Positions 8,918-16,665 of a stretch of DNA of 64,000 nt are shown piece after piece (position 1 is the first letter of the stretch; each line of letters starts with the position of its first letter). Below the pieces are notes generated by a model that was not told the origin of the DNA, searched no databases, and saw only the letters and a program-made list of their open reading frames with translations. The stretch spans positions 51,576 to 115,575 of the forward strand of contig CAJJAA010000016.1 of NCBI GenBank assembly GCA_905182025.1, written 5' to 3'. A program made the position numbers and the translations under genes. The stretch comes from an uncultured OM182 clade bacterium. Lineage in GTDB: Bacteria > Pseudomonadota > Gammaproteobacteria > Pseudomonadales > Azotimanducaceae.

Positions 8918-10138
8918 CTAGGTCTGAGAGATGATGTTGCTGTCCTTGAGTTTACTTATTGTCTCATTTTCGATGCCAAAGTCAGCGAGTACCTTGTCAG
9001 TGTGTTCTCCCAATTTTGGTGAACGGGACCTTGGACCGACCGAGGTGTTTCGAAAGCGCATCGGGATATTAACAGTGCGATATTCGCCCAACGTTTCATG
9101 TTGCAGCGTAGGGAAGAGGCCGATATCTTTCGCCTGACTATCCTGTGGAACTTCATGCAGACCCAGTACTGGACCCCAAATCAAGCCAGCGGCATCGAAT
9201 ATGATGCCCCATTCGTCCCGCGACTTTTCCGATAGTGCTTCATCAACCATTGGCACGAGCGTGTGCATAAGGCGAAAACGACTTCTAACGTCAACAAAAC
9301 GTTCGTCTTCTAACCATGCCTCCCGGTTTATGGCTTTACAGAATTTAGGCCAAGCTGAAACCTCCGGCATGTTGAATACAACCCACTTGCCATCACCACA
9401 GGGATATCGGTTTGCTGTTGGCAGAAACAGTTGTTCTCTTGATCGTTGTCTAACCGGGGCATGATCCATCGCGGTGACGGAGTAGTCAGTCGCCTGAGTC
9501 CAAACAGCGGTCTCATAAAGTGACGTTTCGACGACTTGACCTTCGCCTGTTTTCTCGGCAAGCCTTAATGCTGCAAGAATCGCAGCGAGTAATGCGAGGC
9601 CAGTCGTGTGATCGCCCTGAGCGGGTCTAGCCATCGGCACGATGCCGTCCTGACCTTCTCTCATTGAGTCATACAAGCCGGAACGGCCGAAGAAGGCGGT
9701 TACGTCATAGCCAGGACGCCAGGCGTCGGATCCTTCCGTGCCATAGCCCGTTAATGTGGCATGCACAATTTTTGGATTGAATGAAAGGATGGTGTCAGGA
9801 TCTAGTTTGTATTTTTCCTGTCTGACAGCAAGCAGGTTGCATAGAAAAATGTCGGCACTTTCACATAGTTTCTGAACCACCGCGACGCCATCCGTGCTGG
9901 TGAGATCAATGCAAATGGATTCCTTACCTCGATTGTCGACATCAAATTGAAAGTCATAGGCTTTCATAGCTTCATCTTCGATCTTGGGCGATCGGCCGGT
10001 ATTGCGCATCGGGTCACCGGTTAAGGGTTCGACCTTAATCACCCGTGCACCTAAATCAGCCATAATCGCGCCTGCACTCGGTGCAGCCATCCAATTGTCT
10101 ATTTCTATTACTGTAATTCCGTCTAACGGTGCTGGCAC
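8918..10138 (-). CDS. class III CoA-transferase (CaiB/BaiF family)
   Basis: This is a 406-residue formyl-CoA/carnitine-CoA transferase homologue. The N-terminus PAPLDGITVIEIDNWMAAPSAG and DLGARVIKVEPLTGDPMRNTG, then NRGKESICIDLTS and VKIVHATLTGYG-like text, are the family signatures; the Asp that forms the acyl-enzyme anhydride is expected in the LTGYG-GSDAWRPGYD region, and a suitable Asp is present. The start is a GTG with GGAG five bases upstream. A TauD-type dioxygenase gene lies 128 bases upstream on the same strand, suggesting co-transcription. The acyl donor and acceptor are not predictable from sequence. Confidence 0.9.
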   Translation of the reverse strand: MPAPLDGITVIEIDNWMAAPSAGAIMADLGARVIKVEPLTGDPMRNTGRSPKIEDEAMKAYDFQFDVDNRGKESICIDLTSTDGVAVVQKLCESADIFLCNLLAVRQEKYKLDPDTILSFNPKIVHATLTGYGTEGSDAWRPGYDVTAFFGRSGLYDSMREGQDGIVPMARPAQGDHTTGLALLAAILAALRLAEKTGEGQVVETSLYETAVWTQATDYSVTAMDHAPVRQRSREQLFLPTANRYPCGDGKWVVFNMPEVSAWPKFCKAINREAWLEDERFVDVRSRFRLMHTLVPMVDEALSEKSRDEWGIIFDAAGLIWGPVLGLHEVPQDSQAKDIGLFPTLQHETLGEYRTVNIPMRFRNTSVGPRSRSPKLGEHTDKVLADFGIENETISKLKDSNIISQT

Positions 10139-10266
10139 AATGGCTCCAATGTATTCTGGTTGGTGTTAATGACGTTCATGGTACGCAATGCTTCGGCGAT
10201 GGTCAGCAAAAAGTTGTGCGCGAATGTTGGTGTATGTACGCGTTTGCAAAAACGATAATTAAAAAA

Positions 10267-11157
10267 CTAATCTACATCAATCAGCTTTTTCGATTTGAGG
10301 TACATGTAGAGCTGCCGATCGTGGCGACTGGTTGCGCTAAGTCTGCCGGGACGAATCCAAGGCTTCCAGGCCGGCTTGTCGCCTTGCGGTTTGTCACCCA
10401 TGATAGTGACGCGCTGGATGATACGTTCGCCGACAAAGTCATTCAGCACAAAATGTTGGGTACAACGATTATCCCATATCGCGATAGTGCCTTCGGTCCA
10501 GCGGTATCGTACCGTGAATCGCGGATTGGCGACCCATTTTGTTAGATAGCCTAAAAGGACATCGCTCTCTGTTGAATTCATCTCGACAAGACGTCGCGTG
10601 AAGTGTTCGTTGACATAAAGTGCTTTCTTACCGGTTTCCGGGTGGATGCGTACAACGGGATGAACCGCCATTTGGTCAGGTCGATTATGGGGGTGAGCAT
10701 CGTGAAGCGCTGATAGACCATTGCAAAGATCTTGCATGGGTTCTGAGAGCTCGTCGTAGGCTGCATAAAGGCTAGTCCACATCGTATCACCACCGGTTTC
10801 TGGGCATTTCACCATGTTCAAAATTGACATTAGCGCAGGTTCTTCTTGGAAGGTAATGTCTGTATGCCATTCATCGGCAACGCCGCCCTGTGTCGCTTCA
10901 AGTTGGAAGACTTCGGGCGGTAAAACAGATTCACTCTTTAGGTTTGGATGTCCTTCGAGCTCGCCAAAATAGCGACCAAAGCTGACATGATCTTCGACAG
11001 ACATATGCTGGGCTGGGAAGAACAACACCATATGATCGAGCAGCAGTGATTTTATTGAGTCGATGTTGTCCGCTGTCATATTCGCTAAACTAAGGCCAGT
11101 AACTTCAGCACCAATAGACCCCGCGAGCTTTTTTACATCCCATTGTGTTGTGGTCAT
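10267..11157 (-). CDS. TauD/TfdA family Fe(II)/2-oxoglutarate dioxygenase
   Basis: This 296-residue cytosolic enzyme probably hydroxylates or desulfonates a small acid substrate. The iron site is visible as the H-x-D of DEWHTDITF and the distal His of NRCTQHFVLNDF; the Arg that binds 2-oxoglutarate is probably in GERIIQRVTIMGD. The N-terminus KKLAGSIGAEVTGLSLANM is typical of the taurine/2,4-D dioxygenase clan. AGGAAGAAAG precedes the ATG. It lies upstream of the CoA-transferase on the same strand. Whether taurine, an alkyl sulfate or another compound is the substrate cannot be said. Confidence 0.9.
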   Translation of the reverse strand: MTTTQWDVKKLAGSIGAEVTGLSLANMTADNIDSIKSLLLDHMVLFFPAQHMSVEDHVSFGRYFGELEGHPNLKSESVLPPEVFQLEATQGGVADEWHTDITFQEEPALMSILNMVKCPETGGDTMWTSLYAAYDELSEPMQDLCNGLSALHDAHPHNRPDQMAVHPVVRIHPETGKKALYVNEHFTRRLVEMNSTESDVLLGYLTKWVANPRFTVRYRWTEGTIAIWDNRCTQHFVLNDFVGERIIQRVTIMGDKPQGDKPAWKPWIRPGRLSATSRHDRQLYMYLKSKKLIDVD

Positions 11158-11364
11158 GGACTTTCTTCCTCAAGATCGAGGTAGAAGGATAAACGATGTT
11201 GACGTAGTTCTGTAGTAGGTATAAGAGAGTCTGATGCTCTAGCATATCTCGACGTTTTCGGTAGAGTGACGAACCAATAATCTTTGGATTGGACGTCGAA
11301 ATGCCGTTAGCGGCCCAGAGGTAGATAATTAAAACTGGCTAATCAATAGCGGCAAGGTAATTTG

Positions 11365-12327
11365 ATGAAATGTATTTGGCTGGAGGCGGGCGCGCTTCAA
11401 CACAAGAATGTACCGACGCCTCAACCTGCACAGGGTGAGTGTCTGTTGGCGATTAAACAGGCTGGAATTTGTGGTACAGACCGTGAGTTATTGCGTGGTT
11501 ACTATAACTTTCAAGGCATTGCTGGGCATGAGTTTGTAGCGACGGTGGAACGTGGTAGCGCCGCTTGGCAGGACAAACGAGTGGTCGCTGATATTAATAT
11601 CAGCTGTGAGGTCTGTGAGCACTGTTCAAGAGGTCTGCAGCACCATTGTCCACAAAGGCGAGTCATCGGTATTAAGGACCAAACCGGCGCCTTTGCAGAG
11701 TATATGTGCATCCCTGAACGCAACCTGTTTGAGCTGCCTGCTTCGATGTCAGATTATCAGGCCGTGCAGTTGGAGCCGCTTGCTGCAGCATTGCAAATAC
11801 TCGATCAAATCGCGCTCGATGCGACTGACAGGGTTCTGGTCGTCGGCGCCGGTCGGCTTGGTCGTATGGTCTGTCGCGTGTTAAAGGCGCGTGGCCAAAA
11901 GATCAGCGTATTAGTCCGAGACAAAGCGAAGGTGGCGAAGACGCTTGACGGCATAGACGTATTGTCACAAGCCGATCTGGGGTCTTTGTTCAATATCGTC
12001 ATTGAATGTACCGGTCATCAAGATGGCATGGCGTTGGCCTTGGCGGCCATTGAGCCCAGAGGCACTATCGTAGTGAAAAGTACCTATGCAAACCCGCTAA
12101 CGATCGATATGAGTCAGTTGGTCGTCAATGAAATATCGCTAGTCGGATCACGTTGTGGCGATCTCGGCAAGGCGATTAGTTGGATGGTCGACAATGGCGA
12201 AGAATTCGATCTGCATCTGAAGAATGACAAGGTACACGCGTTTGCATTATCTGAATATCAGCAAGCCTTTGACGAGGCGGCTAACACCGGTCTCGAAAAA
12301 GTCATTTTTAATCAGTTCGATCGCTAG
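11365..12327 (+). CDS. zinc-dependent alcohol dehydrogenase (MDR family)
   Basis: This 320-residue medium-chain dehydrogenase has the catalytic zinc ligands in AGICGTDREL (Cys) and IAGHEFVATV (His, Glu). The structural zinc loop CEVCEHCSRGLQHHC has four cysteines. The NAD(P) fold is at RVLVVGAGRLGRMVCRVLK. The start is the ATG at 11365, directly after an in-frame TTG and preceded by AAGGTAA. The protein resembles sorbitol/threonine-type dehydrogenases with a shortened C-terminus. It diverges from the dioxygenase gene, and no operon partner follows. The substrate is unknown. Confidence 0.88.
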   Translation: MKCIWLEAGALQHKNVPTPQPAQGECLLAIKQAGICGTDRELLRGYYNFQGIAGHEFVATVERGSAAWQDKRVVADINISCEVCEHCSRGLQHHCPQRRVIGIKDQTGAFAEYMCIPERNLFELPASMSDYQAVQLEPLAAALQILDQIALDATDRVLVVGAGRLGRMVCRVLKARGQKISVLVRDKAKVAKTLDGIDVLSQADLGSLFNIVIECTGHQDGMALALAAIEPRGTIVVKSTYANPLTIDMSQLVVNEISLVGSRCGDLGKAISWMVDNGEEFDLHLKNDKVHAFALSEYQQAFDEAANTGLEKVIFNQFDR

Positions 12328-12344
12328 TTGGCCGTGATGAGTGC

Positions 12345-12361
12345 CTAGATCGAAAATCTAG
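12345..12361 (+). terminator. possible weak terminator hairpin after the alcohol dehydrogenase
   Basis: A perfect 6-bp stem, CTAGAT/ATCTAG, closes a 5-base CGAAA loop 18 bases past the stop codon. It lacks a clean T-tract (ACACGACTTTCT follows), so it may only be a transcript-end hairpin. Confidence 0.3.
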
Positions 12362-12429
12362 ACACGACTTTCTATACACGCACTTGTAAGCATAAACGTT
12401 TAGGCGGGCACTTTGAGTTACCCGTTAGC

Positions 12430-13809
12430 TTAAAAATCGTCGAAGAATTGCAATGTAATGGGCGCGCCGCCGCCGTCAGAGTCTGCAATCACGAGGGTGT
12501 AATAGCTCGCTTTCTCGAGATCAATTCGTGTCGGTCCAACCAGCGTGTCATTCGTGCCAGCAGTTGTAATAGAGACATTGTAAGTGCCCGGTGAAAGTTC
12601 GCCTGAGAAGGTCGTATTTCGATCCATACCATTGATTAGTGGAAATGAGTTGCTGACGTTGCGTTCTGCTGGCAATACATAGATATCAATATTTGTTGAG
12701 AATGTTGGACTCAAATGCGTGATGGTCATGCGGGCATGGGTCGCAACAGGGCGACGATCGTCGAGGCTGGTGGTGTGGCTGATATCATTGACAAGACCTG
12801 ATACACCGAACGTTACGAACCGACCTGCACTGATACTCTCCGTCGTTGATAGTAACTCGTCCGCTGGATCACCAAAGGTTGTCACAGTGAATGCATTGTC
12901 TCTAATAAGAGCATCTTGATACTCACTGATATCAGCAAAGATTTGATTGCTTGCCAGTGATGCACCATTGATTGAAAAATCTACTGGACCACGATCAGCA
13001 ATAAGATTCAGGCTACGAACCTGTACCGGTAATGCTCGCTGCCTGAAGAAATTAGGGAGGTTGACATTGACCAGCTCGACGGTTGCCGCGCCAGGTCCAA
13101 AATAATCAATCAGGGTAAATACTTGTTCGCTGCGAGCAGTTAAATCAAAAGTGCCTGACGCGAAGAGTAAGTTGCCATCAACGTCATGCACTTCTAACGT
13201 CATGTTTTCGCTGGCTGTTGTCGTTATTTTGTCTGTAGCGACAGCATAAGGCATAGTGATTGTCTGATTCTCAGCGTTAGGGTTTTTCAGAGTGACTGTC
13301 GCTGTGTCGAGCCCCGGAGAAGCATTGAGGAAAGTTAATCTCGCTTCCGTACTACCTTCTGCAAAATCAAATGGCGGGGTGTTTATTACAACTGGTGCAG
13401 CAGCCGCCATCGTCCCGGTCAGCACAATCGTTTGGAAATTGTTGATGTCGATTTGGGTTACCGATGAAAATAGGTTTACTTCGTTATTGTCGAGAAGATA
13501 GTTAACCTGATATTGCCGGTCAGCTTGGGGAATGGCTCGCACGATGGTGCTTACACTGCCGTAGCTAGTTTGCGCGGCGAGTGATCCTTCTCCCGTGATT
13601 CTGAGATTTGGTGAATCCACGACAGCATTAAAAAATTGAGCCTGGGCAGTGGGAACGTCAATAGGCTCTTGAAAACCGTTGTCATCACCGCAGGATGCAA
13701 GCAATACAATACTTATCATTGTGACGCTAAATAATCGGATTCTTCTCATAGGGGCTGAATACTTTTGGTTGGTTACAACGTAATTATGAATGTTTTGCTC
13801 GAAAGACAT
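12430..13809 (-). CDS. DUF4397-domain lipoprotein
   Basis: This protein of about 459 residues has an export signal around MRRIRLFSVTMISIVLLASC, where LASC is a lipobox and the next residues (GDDN) would begin the mature lipoprotein. The body has two similar beta-rich modules. QAQFFNAVVDSPNLRI, EARLTFLNASPGLDTATV, VQVRSLNLIADRGPVDF and HARMTITHLSPTFSTNIDIYVL repeat the DUF4397 opening 'VRxxNxSPxxxxxDVY'. I give the ATG at 13809 because AGGATAGG precedes it; the ATG at 13749 would place the signal right at the N-terminus and is equally possible. Function unknown; probably outer-membrane anchored. No operon is evident. Confidence 0.8.
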   Translation of the reverse strand: MSFEQNIHNYVVTNQKYSAPMRRIRLFSVTMISIVLLASCGDDNGFQEPIDVPTAQAQFFNAVVDSPNLRITGEGSLAAQTSYGSVSTIVRAIPQADRQYQVNYLLDNNEVNLFSSVTQIDINNFQTIVLTGTMAAAAPVVINTPPFDFAEGSTEARLTFLNASPGLDTATVTLKNPNAENQTITMPYAVATDKITTTASENMTLEVHDVDGNLLFASGTFDLTARSEQVFTLIDYFGPGAATVELVNVNLPNFFRQRALPVQVRSLNLIADRGPVDFSINGASLASNQIFADISEYQDALIRDNAFTVTTFGDPADELLSTTESISAGRFVTFGVSGLVNDISHTTSLDDRRPVATHARMTITHLSPTFSTNIDIYVLPAERNVSNSFPLINGMDRNTTFSGELSPGTYNVSITTAGTNDTLVGPTRIDLEKASYYTLVIADSDGGGAPITLQFFDDF

Positions 13810-13893
13810 TACCTATCCTATCTCGTTGACTTAGGGTCGGATGGCAGGCCGCAACAATAATTCAATTTGTCGAATGAATATAGGGCTAATTTG

Positions 13894-14691
13894 TCAAAAC
13901 ACGGAACGAAATGCCACTAGCGCAGCGGCGACACTCACATTTAGAGACTCGATGTCATTTGCCAATGGGATTTTTATTTGATCATCGCAGGCACGGGCAA
14001 CTTCAGGCGTCAGTCCGTTAGTCTCATTGCCAAGGACAAACACGCAACCTGTCTGGCCGGCTATTTGGCTAATCTCCTTGGCGGAGTGACTTGAGAGTCC
14101 ATATATTTTCCTGCCCTGTTGGGCGAGCAAGTCGGTTGCTGAGGTTGTTGTCGAACAAAAATAGATTCGACATTTGAGTGCTGTGCCAGCGCTGGCCTTA
14201 ATAACCAAGGGGTCGATGTTGGCGCAACCCTTTGTCGGCAAGACGAGCCCGAGAGCCGGAGATGCGGCGACCGAGCGAATGATCATACCCAAATTCTGAG
14301 GGTTCGTAACACGATCTAATAGAATCAAATCCCCTTGCTGTTGAGCATCTAGCTGATATAAAGGTTGATACCCTGGCGCCTGAATATCCAGCGCGATGCC
14401 TTGATCCTGTTTGCTGTTTTTCGAGATCTGAGATAAATCGCGCTTTGAGTGGAACAGGATCTCGACATGCCTGTTTTTTGCGAGTGATGTAACCTTATCG
14501 ATGATGTCGGCGGATCGATTGCTGTCCGCTAGGTGCAGGCGATAGGGCTTAACCTCATGGCTCTGTAGTGCCTCAAGTACCGGTTTTCTGCCGTAAATGG
14601 TCAACAGGCTATCGAAAAATGCTTTGCGATCGTCGTAGCTCATGTCTGCGGGATCAATATCGGGACTATCGTTGTTTAAGTTGTCTTTCAC
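13894..14691 (-). CDS. SpoU/TrmH-family RNA 2'-O-methyltransferase (RlmB-like)
   Basis: This 265-residue enzyme transfers methyl from S-adenosylmethionine to a ribose 2'-OH of rRNA or tRNA. An N-terminal substrate-binding domain (IYGRKPVLEALQSHEVKPYRLHL) precedes the knotted SPOUT domain. Motif 1 is LDRVTNPQNLGMIIRSV, motif 2 VFVLGNETNGL, and motif 3 IPLANDIESLNVSVAAAL; all three are intact, so it should be active. The 'YGRKPVLEAL' opening favours the RlmB/TrmH group 3 branch, but the exact nucleotide cannot be assigned. It has no partner gene. Confidence 0.88.
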   Translation of the reverse strand: MKDNLNNDSPDIDPADMSYDDRKAFFDSLLTIYGRKPVLEALQSHEVKPYRLHLADSNRSADIIDKVTSLAKNRHVEILFHSKRDLSQISKNSKQDQGIALDIQAPGYQPLYQLDAQQQGDLILLDRVTNPQNLGMIIRSVAASPALGLVLPTKGCANIDPLVIKASAGTALKCRIYFCSTTTSATDLLAQQGRKIYGLSSHSAKEISQIAGQTGCVFVLGNETNGLTPEVARACDDQIKIPLANDIESLNVSVAAALVAFRSVF

Positions 14692-15051
14692 CTATTTCGC
14701 ATCCTGGTGTATTTCAGTGGTTCGGTTAAGCGCTAAAAGTATCTCCGTGCCGAAGCACATGTGATTCATTTATCCCGCTCGTATTTAGCTCTTATCGAGT
14801 TTCGGGTTAGTCTGCTCATTGGTCAATGACAATCCTTACCGGTCTCGAAACCGCTTGTGTCAGATTTTGGACACGACCGTTGATGAGTTGCCTATTTCGA
14901 CGAAAAGGGGTGTTCACCCCATATCAGTCTCAACAGATCGCATATTACTGGTTTCATCGCGTTGCAACTCTACAATGTTTCAACAGCCATCGAAGGAGCC
15001 CTTGCCTTATTTTGCGCGGTAGCGCAGAAATAAGACAACGAGATATTCGAC
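14692..15051. other. intergenic region with one perfect palindrome
   Basis: About 360 bases lie between the divergent methyltransferase and the repeat-bearing hypothetical gene. I see no coding frame worth calling. The only structured element is GGGGTGTTCACCCC at 14907-14920. Confidence 0.5.
14907..14920. promoter_or_regulatory. 14-base perfect palindrome, possible operator
   Basis: GGGGTGTTCACCCC is a perfect dyad lying 130 bases before the gene at 15052. It could be a dimeric repressor site or a small hairpin. No known consensus is recognised. Confidence 0.25.
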
Positions 15052-16104
15052 ATGTATCTATACAAAGCGTTAGCGAGCAAATGGACCGAAGCGGCATCTA
15101 CTGTGGCAACAAGTGTATCGAACAAAACGCCATCTATGCGAAGCATTAGTAACGCCGGCTTCGCGCTCAGTTTATCGTCTGTTATTTCAGACAAGCTCGT
15201 GCGTATAGTGCGCGCCCTGTGTGCAGCATTGATGTTCGCGCTGATTAGCTTCAATTGTATCGCAGAAATGGCTCCTATTTCTCAGGACGTGACTTTTCAG
15301 AACAATTTTTTTCAGAACAATCTTTTTCAAAGCAATGCTCCTCAGGGTCATGTTTCTCGAAGCAATGCTTCTCAAGCGAATGTTCCGCAAAGCAATATTT
15401 TGCAGCACAAAGCCGCTCGGGACAAAAATTCGGAAGCTGTTGAACAAGTCGATAAAATGCTAAGTCGATTGGGCGGACGCAAGGTTTGGCAGTCGGTCCG
15501 CTCTCTATACACGATGGAAAAGGCGCGCCATCCGAAATACGGCGACGGCATTATTGCCTCCCACTGGCGAGACCTTGAGGAGCCGGCAGAAAAAGGTGAG
15601 CTAAAACACGCGAACCTTTCCACAAAATACGCATGGAATGCGAAGGGGGGCTGGGTCAAGAAGGATGGTCGCCTGCGGGAATATATTGATGATGAAGTAC
15701 GAGGCAAGATGTTTGTGTGGCAACGCGACTTTTTTACGCTCGTACATCAACTGGCACTGGGTAATGAGGAATATGTATTGATGGCACTGAAACCCTTCGG
15801 GTTTCGTGTGCTCGATCTTGGCGGCGAAAAGATTGCAGATTTTAAATTAACTGTTGATGGCGAACTATATTACTGGCATCAGTACGACGATACGCATCCT
15901 ATGTCGTTGGTGTTCGGCCCGACCCAATCTTTTGGCGCAATTCAATTGCCACAATGGGTTAGTTCGGTAAAGGGCGATTGGTCCTACATTTACATCCAGG
16001 TAATGCCCAGCGACAAACCTTTGGAAGAATGGGTGTCTTTTGCTAGCCCTGGCGGTCAATGGCATGGAGGCGCAGTCAATAAAGACTGTCCTGCTGACGG
16101 TTAA
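15052..16104 (+). CDS. exported hypothetical protein with pentapeptide tandem repeats
   Basis: This 350-residue protein is not recognised. A hydrophobic segment, LVRIVRALCAALMFALISFN, at residues 49-68 ends near CIAEMA and may be a late signal peptide. If so the true start may be an internal ATG such as that of MRSISNAGF. It is followed by nine 5-residue units of the type N-x-x-Q-S (residues about 75-119), then a globular domain of about 220 residues: MLSRLGGRKVWQSVRSLYTMEKARHP, then AWNAKGGWVKKDGR and WQRDFFTLVHQLALGNEEYVL. That opening resembles periplasmic proteins that bind or sense lipids ('L..lGG...w..v.s'), but I cannot assign a family. It stands alone. Confidence 0.65.
   Translation: MYLYKALASKWTEAASTVATSVSNKTPSMRSISNAGFALSLSSVISDKLVRIVRALCAALMFALISFNCIAEMAPISQDVTFQNNFFQNNLFQSNAPQGHVSRSNASQANVPQSNILQHKAARDKNSEAVEQVDKMLSRLGGRKVWQSVRSLYTMEKARHPKYGDGIIASHWRDLEEPAEKGELKHANLSTKYAWNAKGGWVKKDGRLREYIDDEVRGKMFVWQRDFFTLVHQLALGNEEYVLMALKPFGFRVLDLGGEKIADFKLTVDGELYYWHQYDDTHPMSLVFGPTQSFGAIQLPQWVSSVKGDWSYIYIQVMPSDKPLEEWVSFASPGGQWHGGAVNKDCPADG
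15274..15408 (+). repeat. 15-nt degenerate tandem repeat, nine units, in frame
   Basis: Nine consecutive 15-base units encode PISQD, VTFQN, NFFQN, NLFQS, NAPQG, HVSRS, NASQA, NVPQS and NILQH. The fourth residue is Gln in eight of nine units and Asn dominates the first position. DNA units share TTTCAnAGCAATG-like text. All unit lengths are multiples of three, so the frame is kept. Confidence 0.8.
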
Positions 16105-16154
16105 TCACCAAGGCTAGTGCGTTGTAGATGCCTCTAATGCATCCGAAAGCTTTT

Positions 16155-16622
16155 TTACAAAAGGTCCGCTAGCGCTGCATCGATTTCTTCGGGCGTCGTT
16201 TTAGGGTGAAAGCGCTTCAGTACACGTCCATCGCTAGCGACCAAAAACTTTGTGAAGTTCCAGGGTATATCTTCTTTTCCTTCGTCATCCGGTTGTTCAG
16301 ACTTTAACCATTGGTATAAAGGCGCAGCGTCATCACCATTAACCTCAAGCTTTGCAAACATAGGGAAATTGACGTTGTACTTTGACTTGGCGAATGCCAG
16401 TACTTCTTCGTTTGTACCGGGTTCCTGTGCACCGAATTGATTACAGGGAAAACCGAGCACGGTTAATTTTTTACTTTCTTGCAGAGCACACAGACCTGTG
16501 TACTGAGAGGTGAGTCCTCACTGGCTTGCAAGGTTGACGATTAACAATGCTTCATCTTTGTATTGTGAGAAGTCTACGCTTTTGCCTTCGATTGAAGACA
16601 TTTTCAGCTCATAGATATTCAA
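16155..16622 (-). CDS. selenocysteine glutathione peroxidase (in-frame UGA as catalytic residue)
   Basis: This is a glutathione peroxidase of 155 residues if the UGA at 16520-16518 is read through. The translation before it is MNIYELKMSSIEGKSVDFSQ...LLIVNLASQ; after it, GLTSQYTGLCALQES and then LGFPCNQFGAQEPG. Family members have Cys or Sec exactly here (NLASxUGxT), so UGA encodes residue 35, the catalytic selenocysteine. The partner residues Gln (PCNQFG), Trp and Asn (PWNFTKF) are intact. A bacterial SECIS hairpin follows the UGA. The start is a TTG with GGAG seven bases upstream; an in-frame ATG seven codons later is an alternative. It reduces H2O2 or lipid peroxides with thiols. It lies 43 bases after imuB on the same strand. 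Confidence 0.88.
16486..16520 (-). promoter_or_regulatory. UGA codon and bacterial SECIS element
   Basis: On the minus strand, UGA (16520-16518) is followed after 14 bases by GTACACAGGTCTGTGTGC (16503-16486). It folds as a 6-bp stem (G-C, U-G, A-U, C-G, A-U, C-G) closing the loop AGGUCU. The Escherichia coli fdhF SECIS has the same apical AGGUCU loop on a G-C-closed stem downstream of its UGA. SelB would bind here to direct selenocysteine insertion. Confidence 0.85.
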
Positions 16623-16665
16623 TTTATCTCTCCGCTATGTGATTAGGTCTAAATTCTAGGACAAG

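Noticed and set aside
15274..15408. Short regular repeats as a CRISPR array
   Set aside because: Units are contiguous 15-mers without spacers and they preserve a reading frame.
16155..16622. Reading the TGA in the glutathione peroxidase as a nonsense mutation
   Set aside because: The codon sits exactly at the catalytic residue, the rest of the gene is intact, and a SECIS-like hairpin with an AGGUCU loop follows.
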